Of a stretch of 59,946 nucleotides of DNA, positions 8,692 to 17,094 are shown piece by piece (position 1 is the first letter of the stretch; every line of letters begins with the position of its first letter). The DNA lies in assembly GCA_964562375.1 (NCBI GenBank), contig CAZLSW010000011.1, positions 1 through 59,946 on the forward strand, written 5' to 3'. A model generated the notes under the pieces. It was not told the origin of the DNA, did not search any database, and saw only the letters and a program-made list of their open reading frames with translations. Both the position numbers and the translations under genes were made by a program. This stretch comes from JAJPXC01 sp964562375. GTDB taxonomy: Bacteria > Bacteroidota > Bacteroidia > Bacteroidales > Muribaculaceae.

Positions 8692-9306
8692 ATGAACGTA
8701 CTACGCATATACCCTGACAATATCAATGAGCGCCACATCGACGAAATCGTCTCGGCCCTCAAGGATGGCGACATCACCATATATCCCACCGACACGCTCT
8801 ATGCCATCGGCTGCGATGCGCTTAATAATCAAGCGATTGAGCGAATTTGCAAACTTAAGGGGATAAACCCCCAGAAAGAGGCCCTGTCGATCGTGTGCGC
8901 CGACATCTCGCAAGCCGCGCAGTACGCCAAAATCGACAACCGCGCGTTCGCGATTCTGAAGCAGTATCTCCCTGGTCCCTACACATTTATCTTGCCGGCA
9001 GCGACCACCTTGCCCAAGGTGTTCAAGGGTCGCAAAACCGTGGGCGTGCGCATCCCCGACAACGCTATCGCCCGTCGCATGGCCGAGGCGATGGGCAACC
9101 CCCTTCTCTCCACCTCGATACGCTACGACAGAGACGCACCCGATGAGGGGCGCGACCCTGAGTCGATTGCTCTTTCTTATTCGGGATCAGTGGATTACGT
9201 AGTCGATGGGGGCGAAGGCTCCCTCGAGCCCTCCACCATCGTTTCCCTGCTCGACTCCACCTCCCCCACCATCATCCGCCAAGGCCCGGCCCCCTTCGAA
9301 TCCTAA
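8692..9306 (+). CDS. Sua5/YciO/YrdC family, threonylcarbamoyl-AMP synthase-like
   Basis: Likely makes threonylcarbamoyl-AMP from threonine, bicarbonate and ATP for the t6A37 modification of ANN-decoding tRNAs. Conserved core motifs include YPTDTLYAIGCD, KLKGINPQKEALSIVC, LPGPYTFILPA and VGVRIPDN. The protein (204 residues) has only the YrdC domain, without a Sua5 C-terminal extension. ATG 8692 is preferred over the upstream in-frame TTG at 8686, which overlaps the stop of the GH20 gene. The ending STIVSLLDS...IRQGPAPFE is typical of the YciO/YrdC subgroup; a YciO paralogue of unknown role cannot be excluded. Confidence 0.85.
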   Translation: MNVLRIYPDNINERHIDEIVSALKDGDITIYPTDTLYAIGCDALNNQAIERICKLKGINPQKEALSIVCADISQAAQYAKIDNRAFAILKQYLPGPYTFILPAATTLPKVFKGRKTVGVRIPDNAIARRMAEAMGNPLLSTSIRYDRDAPDEGRDPESIALSYSGSVDYVVDGGEGSLEPSTIVSLLDSTSPTIIRQGPAPFES

Positions 9307-9319
9307 GTTCTCAATTTGT

Positions 9320-9387
9320 CGAATAATCGTGTATCCATCAATTCGTGTACTCGTATGCACGAATATACGAATGCACGATTGCACGAC
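9320..9387. repeat. CG-anchored octamer tandem repeat
   Basis: Between convergent genes, eight consecutive 8-bp units in exact register from 9320, nearly all beginning CG (for example CGAATAAT, CGTGTACT, CGTATGCA, CGAATATA, CGAATGCA, CGATTGCA). The first half is close to the reverse complement of the second, so a stem is possible. Same family as tracts at 14571, 35859 and 59858. Confidence 0.7.
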
Positions 9388-9404
9388 ATGGGATGATGAC
9401 GGGA

Positions 9405-10493
9405 TTATCGGGTGACGGGGCCCAGCTCGCGGGTTGCGCCGGTGGCGGGGTCCATAATCAGGTACATCGGTGCTTTTTTGTCGGTGAAGAGATTGGGCGC
9501 AAGGCCATATGTGACACCGGCTTGGGCCAGCTCCACTTGCTGGCGAGCCAATTGGCGACCGTCGTAACTAATTGTGACTATGGCTTTTCCAGGGATAGTG
9601 TAGGCGAAGCCGTTTTTTGGGAAAGCCACAGTGTTGCCCTTGTCGTCAACTGGCATGCGGCCCTCCTCGATGATTTGCAACGACAGGTAGACGGGATCGC
9701 CTGTGAGGTCGTCGGGTTCGACGGTGCCACCGGCGTTGGCCGAGACTCGAGCCACCACCTGGTCGTCAACGTCGTCAAAGGGCTCATAGGTGATGGTCGA
9801 GACCTGGGTCGAAACCTTTTCAGTGCCCATAAACATTGCCGTGAGGGCGGCTTCCTGGGCATTGAGGTTGTCCAAGGCAAGCTGGAGCGACTTTCCGTCG
9901 GGGAAAGCTTTCTCACTCTGGCCGGAGATGATCTCGTTGCGGGATTCGCGCAGGGCGAAGATTTGCTCAGCGGCCAATTCGGCTCGCTTGGCTGTGGAGG
10001 TGGCGTTGAGCATGTCCTGGCTTTGGGCCTGGCGAGCCGCCTCAGTTTCAAGGGGAGTAGGCGACGCGGCCTGAGCCACGGGAAGGGTGACCGCGGGGCC
10101 TTCGTACACCGTCTCGGTGTTGATTGCCATGGGCAAGCCCTGGTCGTTGAGAATCATGAACGGAGGATTACCCGAGGAGAATTTCACTCCGTATCGCTCT
10201 TCGGGATTGGCCACGCCGCGAGGGACAATGGTCACACTTTTTACAGTGATTGACCGAGACGGGGCGGCGATAGGGTCGTTGGCCTTGAGGTACTTCTTGG
10301 CGTACTTGTAGAACTCGCCTGGGGCGCGCTCGGTGAGCTCGGTTTCGATGACGATATCGAGCACGGTGTTTGGCAGCGTGTAGGCCAGCACGTAGTCGTT
10401 GGCCTTGGTGGCCGTAAACTTTTGAGTGGTTTGGCCAAACGCGGGGACAGCGCAAAGGGTAATGGCCAGGAGGGGGAGGGTTATACGTTTCAT
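9405..10493 (-). CDS. DUF4831 family protein
   Basis: Bacteroidales-restricted family of unknown function, 362 residues. A signal peptide (MKRITLPLLAITLCAVPAFGQ) directs it to the periplasm or outer membrane. The body is beta-rich with a central segment (about 165-230) rich in Ala, Glu and Gln. No catalytic motif is recognised. Its ATG overlaps the nnr stop by four bases (10490-10493), so the two are translationally coupled with nnr first, a pairing that says little about function. Assignment rests on overall resemblance to DUF4831, recalled rather than searched. Confidence 0.7.
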   Translation of the reverse strand: MKRITLPLLAITLCAVPAFGQTTQKFTATKANDYVLAYTLPNTVLDIVIETELTERAPGEFYKYAKKYLKANDPIAAPSRSITVKSVTIVPRGVANPEERYGVKFSSGNPPFMILNDQGLPMAINTETVYEGPAVTLPVAQAASPTPLETEAARQAQSQDMLNATSTAKRAELAAEQIFALRESRNEIISGQSEKAFPDGKSLQLALDNLNAQEAALTAMFMGTEKVSTQVSTITYEPFDDVDDQVVARVSANAGGTVEPDDLTGDPVYLSLQIIEEGRMPVDDKGNTVAFPKNGFAYTIPGKAIVTISYDGRQLARQQVELAQAGVTYGLAPNLFTDKKAPMYLIMDPATGATRELGPVTR

Positions 10494-12013
10494 TTTGAGG
10501 AGTTCATGATTTCTTTAATGGCTCGGCCCACGTTGCGGGCAATGTCGGAGGCGGTTACGCCGTATTCACCATTTTCGGCGGCGGCCAATTCGCCAGCGTA
10601 ACCATGGATAAACACGCCCATAATTGCCGCATACTCAGGAGAATAACCTTGAGCGGCGAGGGATACAAGTATGCCCGTGAGCACATCGCCCGAGCCGGCG
10701 GTGGCCATGGCGGGTGAGCCGGAATTGTTGAAATATATCTTCCCGTCGGGGCGCACCACTGCTGTGTAACGCCCTTTGAGGATGATAAATATATTGTAGT
10801 AGCGGGCGGCCTCCACGGCTTTGCGCAGGCGTGCCTCATGTGACACTTGCGAGCCGAACAGGCGGTCAAATTCCCCTGCGTGAGGGGTTATGGTCGACAG
10901 AATGGGGATGGTCGACAGCATTGCCGGGCGGGAGGCGATGCAGTTGAGAGCGTCGGCGTCGAGAATCACGGGGTTGGTGTTGCCGGCCAAGTAGTCCTCA
11001 AGGGCTTTCACTGTGGGCGCATGCGTGCCGATTCCCGGGCCAATCGCAATTGCGTTATACTGATGCTGAGGAGCGATTTCCGTGATTATCAAATCGTTGC
11101 GATCCTCGGCAAACAAAGCTTCAGGGACGGTGGATTGCAGGATGTTGAAGCCGCATCGGGGCGATGAGACCGTGACTTTTCCCACTCCCGAGCGCAAGGC
11201 GCCGCGGGTGGCGAGCACAGCGGCTCCCATCATTCCGTAGCTGCCAGCGTAGATCACGGCGCTGCCGAAATCGGCCTTGGAGCAGTTGGCAGGACGACGC
11301 TTCAGCATGCGACGTATGTCGTTTTTCTCCACAAGGTGGCACATCGCCGGGGTCTCGCGCATCTTCTTGGCATCCAAGTCGATATCAAGCACCTTCCACT
11401 CTCCGATGATGTCGGCATAATCGGCGATGAAAAATGAGAATCGTGGTGCTTGGATAGCAATGGTCAACGTGGCGTGAATCACGTTGCGATTGATTACCTC
11501 GGGATTCCAGTCGCCGTAAAGGCCTGAGGGGATGTCGATTGACACCACGGTCGCACGCGATTCATTAATATAGTGTACCAGGGAAACGAACCCACCGGTG
11601 AGGGGCCGCGACAGGCCTGAGCCGAAGAGGCCGTCGACTACCAAGTGGTTGCTCGTCAAGTAGGGCATCGAGAAATTGGACACCACCTCGGTGAGCTCGG
11701 CTCCGGGCGTCTGCTTCAGAGCGTCACGCATCACGCGACACTCTTCGGTCAAGCGGTTGCCCCCGATATTGAACAGGAATACTTCGGGGTGAAATCCCTG
11801 CTCGGCGAGCAGTCGCGCCACGGCCAGGGCGTCGGCTCCGTTGTTTCCGGGACCGGCAAATATGGCCACCGGCTTGCGTTGCGTCCAGCGCGAGCTGATC
11901 TCGCAGGCGATGCCCTCGGCCACTCGCTCCACAAGCTCCACGGCGGCCACACCACCCTGCTCGATAGTGTATTGGTCGATCTCTTTTATTTGTTGGGTAG
12001 AAAATATCTTCAT
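10490..12013 (-). CDS. nnr: Bifunctional NAD(P)H-hydrate repair enzyme
   Basis: Repairs hydrated NADH and NADPH: the N-terminal YjeF_N domain (about 1-220) epimerises the S/R hydrates and the C-terminal ribokinase-like domain (about 230-507) is the ATP- or ADP-dependent dehydratase. Visible motifs are FAGPGNNGADALAVAR in the epimerase, and DADALNCIA, ITPHAGEFDRLFG and AGSGDVLTGILVS in the dehydratase. In the epimerase loop the usual GNNGGDG reads GNNGADA. Start at 12013 (MKIFSTQQIKEID) is preferred to a site 20 codons upstream because family homology begins here. Cytoplasmic. Confidence 0.92.
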   Translation of the reverse strand: MKIFSTQQIKEIDQYTIEQGGVAAVELVERVAEGIACEISSRWTQRKPVAIFAGPGNNGADALAVARLLAEQGFHPEVFLFNIGGNRLTEECRVMRDALKQTPGAELTEVVSNFSMPYLTSNHLVVDGLFGSGLSRPLTGGFVSLVHYINESRATVVSIDIPSGLYGDWNPEVINRNVIHATLTIAIQAPRFSFFIADYADIIGEWKVLDIDLDAKKMRETPAMCHLVEKNDIRRMLKRRPANCSKADFGSAVIYAGSYGMMGAAVLATRGALRSGVGKVTVSSPRCGFNILQSTVPEALFAEDRNDLIITEIAPQHQYNAIAIGPGIGTHAPTVKALEDYLAGNTNPVILDADALNCIASRPAMLSTIPILSTITPHAGEFDRLFGSQVSHEARLRKAVEAARYYNIFIILKGRYTAVVRPDGKIYFNNSGSPAMATAGSGDVLTGILVSLAAQGYSPEYAAIMGVFIHGYAGELAAAENGEYGVTASDIARNVGRAIKEIMNSSK

Positions 12014-12086
12014 TCGCGTAGTGAAATATCCCCGCAAAATTACAAAAATTCCCTTATATGGACGTGGCAACATGCACGAAAAGTTG

Positions 12087-12094
12087 TATCTTTG
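12087..12094 (+). promoter_or_regulatory. Putative -7 box TATCTTTG for tdk
   Basis: TATCTTTG fits TAnnTTTG, with 24 bases between the box and the tdk ATG. The -33 region is not recognisable. Confidence 0.5.
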
Positions 12095-12118
12095 TCAACT
12101 CAAACCAAACGAACGACC

Positions 12119-12742
12119 ATGAACCGCATAGGCAAACTATATTTCAGATATGGCACGATGGGCTCGGCCAAAACGGCCATGCTCCTCACCACAGCTTACA
12201 ATTTCGAGGAACGAGGCATGCCCTACGCGTGCTTCAAGCCCCGCATCGACACTCGCGAGGCCAAAAACGTGATACGCTCTCGTATCGGCATCGAGCGCGA
12301 ATGCCAATGGATTTACGCCGACTCCGACCTCTACCACATGGCCCGCAAGATGATGCGCGAGCAGGGAAGGATGATTGAGTGGTTTCTGATCGATGAGGCT
12401 CAATTCCTCTCGGCCGAGCAGGTCGACCAGTTGTCGCGCTTGGTCGACGACATGGGTTGCAACGTGATCTGCTACGGCCTGCGCACTGATTTCCAGACGC
12501 ATTTGTTCGAGGGGTCGCGGCGATTGTTCGAGATCGCCGACACTATCGACGAGATCAAGTCGACCTGTACCTGCGGCCACAAGACGATTGTCAACGCCCG
12601 TATCGATAGCAACGGCGACTTCGTTGAGGAGGGCGACCAGGTGGAGATCGGCGGCGACGACCGGTATATCGCCGTGTGTCGCAAGTGCTGGCGCAACAAG
12701 CGTATCGAGCAATCGTCGAGGGATATGCTACCCTTTGGGTAA
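12119..12742 (+). CDS. tdk: Thymidine kinase, type II (TK1-like)
   Basis: Cytoplasmic salvage kinase converting thymidine to dTMP with ATP. The 207-residue protein has the P-loop-like YGTMGSAKTA near the N-terminus, the catalytic-acid segment FLIDEAQFLSAEQVD, the lasso-loop CYGLRTDF, and two zinc-binding pairs (CTCG and CRKC) as in TK1-like enzymes. The usual GxMxSGKS P-loop reads GTMGSAKT, with Ala for Gly before the lysine. ATG 12119 is chosen because earlier in-frame starts lie antisense within nnr and add no family sequence. Confidence 0.9.
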   Translation: MNRIGKLYFRYGTMGSAKTAMLLTTAYNFEERGMPYACFKPRIDTREAKNVIRSRIGIERECQWIYADSDLYHMARKMMREQGRMIEWFLIDEAQFLSAEQVDQLSRLVDDMGCNVICYGLRTDFQTHLFEGSRRLFEIADTIDEIKSTCTCGHKTIVNARIDSNGDFVEEGDQVEIGGDDRYIAVCRKCWRNKRIEQSSRDMLPFG

Positions 12743-12770
12743 AGGATGAAGGGTGAAGGATGAAGGATGA
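12743..12770. repeat. Heptamer tandem repeat AGGATGA
   Basis: Four consecutive heptamers (AGGATGA, AGGGTGA, AGGATGA, AGGATGA) begin directly after the tdk stop codon. One of many short tandem tracts in the spacers of this window. Confidence 0.7.
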
Positions 12771-12815
12771 AGGGCGTTTTAAACTTTTTTGGTGGAGGAA
12801 TGTCTTATTAGTTGT

Positions 12816-13586
12816 ATGAAGAAGATTTTTTTATCGATAATAACGGCCGCTGTGGCCTTGATGGCGTGGGCGGCTGTGCCAAGCAACCTGCCGAACGAGA
12901 CCCTTAATTATAAGGTAATGTTCAAGTGGGGCCTGATTAACAAGAAGTCGGGCGAGGCCACTCTGACGCTTAAAAACGTGGGCAACGAGTACCACACCAA
13001 GCTTACCGCACGCTCGGCGTCGTGGGCCGACAAGTTTTTCACCGTGCGCGACACGCTTATGGGTTTCGTAGCCAAGGATGGCTTCAAGCCGCTGAAATAT
13101 ATCAACAACTCTCATGAGGGCGACGACACCAAGAACGATATCGTCACTTACACCTCGTGGGGCAACCCCACACGCGCCGAGGGCGTGCACCTTGGTCAGC
13201 GAAAGGGCAAGGACGACGAGCCTCATTCCACCGCAATCAAGCTCGAGGCGCAAGGACTGGCTATGGACATGCTGGCCATGTACTACTATATGCGCTACCT
13301 CCCCTACCAAACATGGGGAACGGGCCACACCGACAAAATCCACGTATTCTCGGGCCGCAAAAAGGAGCTAGTGACCATCAAATACCTCGGCTACGACAAG
13401 GTAAAAGTCGATTCCAAGGAGTGGCGCTGCTTCCATATCTCGTTCACTTTCACCACCGATAGCGGCAAGGAGACCTCCGACGGCATGGAAGCCTGGATCT
13501 CGGCCGACTCCAAGCGTATCCCCATCAAGCTGGCCGGCAAGTTGAAGGTGGGCAATGTTCACTGTCTATACACGGGAGGAGCATAA
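12816..13586 (+). CDS. DUF3108 domain-containing exported protein
   Basis: Exported protein of unknown function, 256 residues. Signal peptide MKKIFLSIITAAVALMAWAA, then a beta-rich body beginning NETLNYKVMFKWGLINKKSGEA, the typical opening of DUF3108 (outer-membrane-associated beta-barrel-like fold). The start at 12816 is chosen over 12789 because it places the signal peptide at the N-terminus. Its stop overlaps the start of the phosphatase gene by one base. No catalytic residues are evident. Confidence 0.78.
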   Translation: MKKIFLSIITAAVALMAWAAVPSNLPNETLNYKVMFKWGLINKKSGEATLTLKNVGNEYHTKLTARSASWADKFFTVRDTLMGFVAKDGFKPLKYINNSHEGDDTKNDIVTYTSWGNPTRAEGVHLGQRKGKDDEPHSTAIKLEAQGLAMDMLAMYYYMRYLPYQTWGTGHTDKIHVFSGRKKELVTIKYLGYDKVKVDSKEWRCFHISFTFTTDSGKETSDGMEAWISADSKRIPIKLAGKLKVGNVHCLYTGGA

Positions 13587-14074
13587 TGGAGAAGAAGCGT
13601 AGGATACTGTTTGTGTGCCTGGGGAATATATGCCGGAGCCCGGCCGCTGAGGGGGTGATGAAAGCCCTGGTGGAGGAGATGGGCGACGCCGATGATTGGG
13701 TAATCGACTCGGCGGGGACGGGAGGCTGGCACGTGGGTCAGCAACCCGACCGACGCATGCTCGCGCATGCCCGTCAGCGTGGATTGAATCTCAACCACCG
13801 TTGCCGCAAGGTGCGCGCAACCGATTTCGAGGATTTCGACTTGATTATCGGGATGGACGCCCAGAATTGCCAAGACCTGCGACGTTTGGCCCCTACATTG
13901 GAGGATGCCCGCAAGGTGCAACCGATGTCGCGATGGCTCGACCCCAGGATGGGATACGATTACGTGCCCGACCCTTATTATGAAGGATCCGAGGGGTTTG
14001 AGTTGGTGCTCGACCTTTTGCAGGACGGCTGCCAACGTTTATATAACGACTTGAAAAAAGATGATCGTGGGTGA
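13586..14074 (+). CDS. Low-molecular-weight protein-tyrosine phosphatase
   Basis: Cytoplasmic phosphatase of about 18 kDa. The P-loop CLGNICRSP (11-19) matches C-x5-R-S with nucleophilic Cys11, and the general-acid loop VPDPYYEG provides the catalytic Asp. Length (162) is standard. In bacteria this family often dephosphorylates tyrosine autokinases controlling capsule or exopolysaccharide, but no such kinase lies nearby. Translationally coupled to the DUF3108 gene; a bidirectional terminator overlaps its stop codon. Confidence 0.92.
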   Translation: MEKKRRILFVCLGNICRSPAAEGVMKALVEEMGDADDWVIDSAGTGGWHVGQQPDRRMLAHARQRGLNLNHRCRKVRATDFEDFDLIIGMDAQNCQDLRRLAPTLEDARKVQPMSRWLDPRMGYDYVPDPYYEGSEGFELVLDLLQDGCQRLYNDLKKDDRG

Positions 14075-14096
14075 TATCGCCCACGATTTTTTATTC
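14064..14096. terminator. Bidirectional terminator between convergent genes
   Basis: ATCGTGGG and CCCACGAT pair around a GATATC-containing centre, giving an almost continuous stem followed by a T-run (14086-14092) and preceded by an A-run. It overlaps the TGA of the phosphatase gene and lies just before the 3' end of the membrane-protein gene on the other strand. Confidence 0.75.
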
Positions 14097-14486
14097 CTTA
14101 AGGGCTTGTTTCATCGCGCGAGGAAGCATCAGGGAGGTGTAGGCCTGAAGGAAGCCACCGGCGAGGGTAAACGCCAGCCAGTCGCGAGCATCCTGGGGGT
14201 AGTAGAACATGAAGAACGCGGCCACACCGAAGAATGCGCCCACCCACAGCTCGATACGGCGCAAGCGCTTCACGCGTATCACCTTGCCGGTGTAAGGCGA
14301 GATGAATCGACCTACCAACACGGCGACAGCGGCTCCAGCCATCAACCAACGGGCCACAGGCGAGTAAAAGATAGGCATAGCCAGGATTGTGGCCGCCATT
14401 GCCAGCAAGAGGCCAACATTTACAAGGATAACGCTGGCCATGGATTGGGGGTTGCCGATTACTTCTTCTTGGGTGTATTGGGACAT
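14091..14486 (-). CDS. Small integral membrane protein, function unknown
   Basis: A 131-residue protein with four predicted membrane segments: about 17-37 (ASVILVNVGLLLAMAATILA), 46-63, 79-97 (ELWVGAFFGVAAFFMFYY) and 107-126. The short cytoplasmic loop is basic (GKVIRVKRLRR) and the N-terminus is acidic, soluble and short. I do not recognise the family; it looks like a conserved Bacteroidales hypothetical. It shares a terminator with the convergent phosphatase gene. Confidence 0.7.
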   Translation of the reverse strand: MSQYTQEEVIGNPQSMASVILVNVGLLLAMAATILAMPIFYSPVARWLMAGAAVAVLVGRFISPYTGKVIRVKRLRRIELWVGAFFGVAAFFMFYYPQDARDWLAFTLAGGFLQAYTSLMLPRAMKQALKE

Positions 14487-14489
14487 TGC

Positions 14490-14528
14490 AGTTTTTTAGT
14501 TTTCAGTTTTTAGTTTTTAGTTTTCAGT
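14490..14528. repeat. Short tandem repeat TTTTAGT/TTTTCAGT
   Basis: Five or so degenerate 7-8 bp units of TTTTAG and TTTTCAG just upstream of the membrane-protein gene. The reverse complement (ACTGAAA) is the repeat seen at 32341, 42805 and 54245. Confidence 0.55.
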
Positions 14529-14570
14529 AGAGGGGCTTTCCTTTAATCATTTCCTTCTTTATTCATTTAT

Positions 14571-14650
14571 CGAATGCACGAATACACGAATACACGATTG
14601 CTCGAATGCACGAATGCACGAATAAACGAATAAACGAATAAACGAATAAA
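14571..14650. repeat. CG-anchored octamer tandem repeat, ten units
   Basis: Exactly ten 8-bp units in register: CGAATGCA, two CGAATACA, CGATTGCT, two CGAATGCA and four CGAATAAA. It sits immediately 3' of the DivIC-like gene on the opposite strand. The most regular member of the octamer family in this window. Confidence 0.85.
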
Positions 14651-14666
14651 CGACTAGGGTTGACAG

Positions 14667-14960
14667 TTATTCTTCGAAGACGTAGACGTCCTCGTTGGGG
14701 CGTTGCATGTGGTATTGCTCGCGCACGATTCGCTCCATTGTCACGGGATCGGTGTCGAGCGAGCGGTTGAGCTGCAGGTAGTGGGTAAGCGTGTCCTCAT
14801 TCTCGGCGATCTCTTTTTCCAATCGCTCGATCTCGCGGCTGTACTCATAGGATTTCATGATCGAGTTGTCGTTGAAAAACAGCACAAAGAGCACGAATGC
14901 CACCACAATCAGTAGCATTCCCGATAGATATCGACGACACCAGTTGAAAAATTTACGCAT
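14667..14960 (-). CDS. Septum formation initiator (DivIC/FtsB family)
   Basis: Bitopic division protein expected to join FtsL/FtsQ-type partners at the septum. The 97-residue chain has a short basic N-terminus (MRKFFNWCRRYL), one transmembrane helix at about 14-30, and a periplasmic coiled coil (SREIERLEKEIAENEDTL) followed by TMERIVREQYHMQRPNEDVYVFEE, the typical DivIC/FtsB tail. Monocistronic here, with no other dcw genes nearby. Confidence 0.88.
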   Translation of the reverse strand: MRKFFNWCRRYLSGMLLIVVAFVLFVLFFNDNSIMKSYEYSREIERLEKEIAENEDTLTHYLQLNRSLDTDPVTMERIVREQYHMQRPNEDVYVFEE

Positions 14961-15067
14961 GTGGAAAAGAGATTTTTTGCTTAAGCGTTAACGAGGATTT
15001 ACTTACGCGAAGATAGCGAGAATCGGCAAGTTGGACAAGATTTTAACCTTATTTCGGGGAAATTTGT

Positions 15068-15075
15068 TATATTCG
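15068..15075 (+). promoter_or_regulatory. Putative -7 box TATATTCG for cdd
   Basis: TATATTCG differs from TAnnTTTG at one position and lies 22 bases upstream of the cdd ATG. No -33 box was identified. Confidence 0.35.
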
Positions 15076-15097
15076 CGTAAACGTAATATTACAAGCC

Positions 15098-15571
15098 ATG
15101 AGAAAAATCGATATCGTGATTCCCGTCGAGGCTGTCGCCTATGATGAACTTTCGGATGTCGACCGCCAGATGGTCGACCTCGCGCGTGAGGCTACCCACC
15201 GCTCTTACGCTCCCTACAGCCATTTTTGCGTGGGGGCCGCTATCAAGCTGAGCAACGGCGAGATAGTGACCGGGGCAAACCAGGAGAATGTGGCCTTCCC
15301 CTCGGGCACCTGCGCCGAGCGGTCGGCCTGCTATTACGCTCACGCGACTTATCCAGAGGCGAAATTTGAGGAGATAGCCATCGCTGCCCGCGGCACCGAC
15401 GGTAAGGAGGTAGCACGGCCGGTGGCTCCCTGCGGGGCCTGCCGCCAGGCATTGCTCGAATACGAGACCCTCGCCGGGCATGATGTAAAGGTGATATTGG
15501 CCGGGGCCGAGGAGATTTACATTTTGCGCTCGGTTAAAGACCTGCTGCCCTTAGCTTTCTCGGAATTTTAG
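15098..15571 (+). CDS. cdd: Cytidine deaminase
   Basis: Zinc enzyme converting cytidine and deoxycytidine to uridine and deoxyuridine in pyrimidine salvage. The 157-residue protein contains GTCAERSA (Cys ligand and catalytic Glu) and PCGACRQ (two Cys ligands), and the substrate segment NQENVAFPSG. This is the homotetrameric short form. With tdk it gives the window a deoxynucleoside-salvage pair, though the two are not an operon. Confidence 0.94.
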   Translation: MRKIDIVIPVEAVAYDELSDVDRQMVDLAREATHRSYAPYSHFCVGAAIKLSNGEIVTGANQENVAFPSGTCAERSACYYAHATYPEAKFEEIAIAARGTDGKEVARPVAPCGACRQALLEYETLAGHDVKVILAGAEEIYILRSVKDLLPLAFSEF

Positions 15572-15579
15572 CTGTTACT

Positions 15580-15611
15580 GTCCCGCCGACACGGCGGGAC
15601 TTCCTGCCTAA
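15580..15611 (-). repeat. GTC-hairpin element, copy 2
   Basis: GTCCCGCCG, loop ACA and CGGCGGGAC form a perfect 9-bp stem, followed by TTCCTGCCTAA. It lies between the convergent cdd and histidine-kinase genes. On the kinase strand the element's TAG serves as the stop codon, parallel to copy 1 at the patatin gene. Confidence 0.75.
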
Positions 15612-17068
15612 GCCTTCGGGAGGGTGAACATGAATTGGAGGCCGCCTTCGGGACAGTTGTTGACGGTGATTGAGCCACCGAGAGTGACCACCGTGTTTTT
15701 AACGATGGGGAGTCCCAAGCCGGTTCCTCCTACCTTGCGTGAACGCCCGGAATCGACGCGGAAGAAGCGCTCGAAAAGGTAAGGCAGGTGCTTTTCCTCC
15801 ACTCCCACGCCGTTATCGTAGAAGGTGAAGGTGTAAAATTTGTCATTCTCCGACACCAATTTTATGCCCATCTCGGTGCCTTGGGAGTAGGCGATGGCGT
15901 TTTTGGCCAGGTTCATGATCATGCCCGAGAGCAACGGGGCGTTGCCGCGCACGTCACAGTCGATGGGCAGGTCGTAGACGAATTTCATTCCCGGAGCCAT
16001 GCCTGTTTCCTTGATCTCATCGGCCGTGGTGTACACAAGTTCGTGGAAATCAACGGTTTCGACGGGTATATTGTCCTTGCCGTCCTCCAAGCGGGTGATG
16101 GTGGAGATATCGTTGAGCATAGCGCATAGGCGGTCGACGTTGGCTTGCGCCTTGTGGAGGAAGGATGTGCGCTGCTCGGCAGGCATGTCGGGGTTTTCGA
16201 CGATGGTGTCGATGTAGCCCTTGATGATGCCGATGGGGGGCTTGAGCTCGTGGTTGATATTATTGGTGAGGGAGCGTTTGATACGGCTCTTCTCGCGGGT
16301 GGCTTTCATGGCCACTTTATGCTCATATTCAAGGTCCTTGAGGGCTTGTGAGCGCTTGTTGTAGATGTTGATGATCTGCTGGGAGATCTCACCGAGCTCG
16401 TCGTTTGGGAATTTGGTGGTGGGGATGAATCCGGTGTCGTGGGCGGCGTGATTGGTGAAGTCGCGCAGCAAGCGTATCGTTCGGCTCACGTAACGTGTTG
16501 AAAGATAGGCCACGGCAGTAGCGATGACAACAAGGATGATGAAAATCACCCACATGTCGGCGTCAGTGGCAAGCGCGTTGGCCACACTCACGTTGTAGGG
16601 CATGGCGGTGATTGAACGCACGCGGCCGTCGGGGCTGTCCTTCAAGGAGTAGAAGAATAGCTCCTCACCCGTGGGCTCGTTCCGCAGGTATTCGTCGGCC
16701 AGGTCGCCCGAGGTTACGACGGTGGTTGGGTCGTTATCGGGATCCTCAATCAGCGGCAGCGGTTGGCCGATGTAATAGGTTAGTCGCCCGGTAGGTAGGT
16801 CGTAGACACTCAGGCGAATGTCGTCGTAAAGCTCGTTGTTGAAATAGTTGGTGATGAATCGCAGGAAGGGGGTGACGTCGCGGTCGTTCTTATAGGAGGT
16901 AATCACTCGGTCGTTGATCATCGACAATTGGGAGCGGATGATATCGGCTCGCGATTGTCGCTCGCGTCGTAGTTGGAAGAACACAAGCGCGGCCATCAGC
17001 ACCCACAGGATGCCGACAAGCGGGAAAAACAGCCGCCATTGGTAGCTAAGCCTTCTGCGCCCTGCCAT
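15608..17068 (-). CDS. Sensor histidine kinase
   Basis: Membrane-bound HATPase kinase, 486 residues, partner of the response regulator 26 bp upstream. Transmembrane helices at about 12-32 and 172-192 flank a periplasmic sensor domain of about 140 residues. A HAMP-like region follows, then the H-box NHELKPPIG (phospho-accepting His273), N-box NLAKNAIAY, G1 DNGVGV, and G2 GTGLGLPIVK. The sensor domain has no recognised fold, so the signal is unknown. The arrangement fits the PhoR/ResE class that commonly pairs with OmpR-type regulators. Confidence 0.93.
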   Translation of the reverse strand: MAGRRRLSYQWRLFFPLVGILWVLMAALVFFQLRRERQSRADIIRSQLSMINDRVITSYKNDRDVTPFLRFITNYFNNELYDDIRLSVYDLPTGRLTYYIGQPLPLIEDPDNDPTTVVTSGDLADEYLRNEPTGEELFFYSLKDSPDGRVRSITAMPYNVSVANALATDADMWVIFIILVVIATAVAYLSTRYVSRTIRLLRDFTNHAAHDTGFIPTTKFPNDELGEISQQIINIYNKRSQALKDLEYEHKVAMKATREKSRIKRSLTNNINHELKPPIGIIKGYIDTIVENPDMPAEQRTSFLHKAQANVDRLCAMLNDISTITRLEDGKDNIPVETVDFHELVYTTADEIKETGMAPGMKFVYDLPIDCDVRGNAPLLSGMIMNLAKNAIAYSQGTEMGIKLVSENDKFYTFTFYDNGVGVEEKHLPYLFERFFRVDSGRSRKVGGTGLGLPIVKNTVVTLGGSITVNNCPEGGLQFMFTLPKA

Positions 17069-17094
17069 TTACCAATGCCATTAAGAAAGAATCC

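Noticed and set aside
9345..10253. 302-residue + strand frame opposite DUF4831
   Set aside because: Begins in the octamer repeat and continues antisense to a gene with a signal peptide; no support as a protein.
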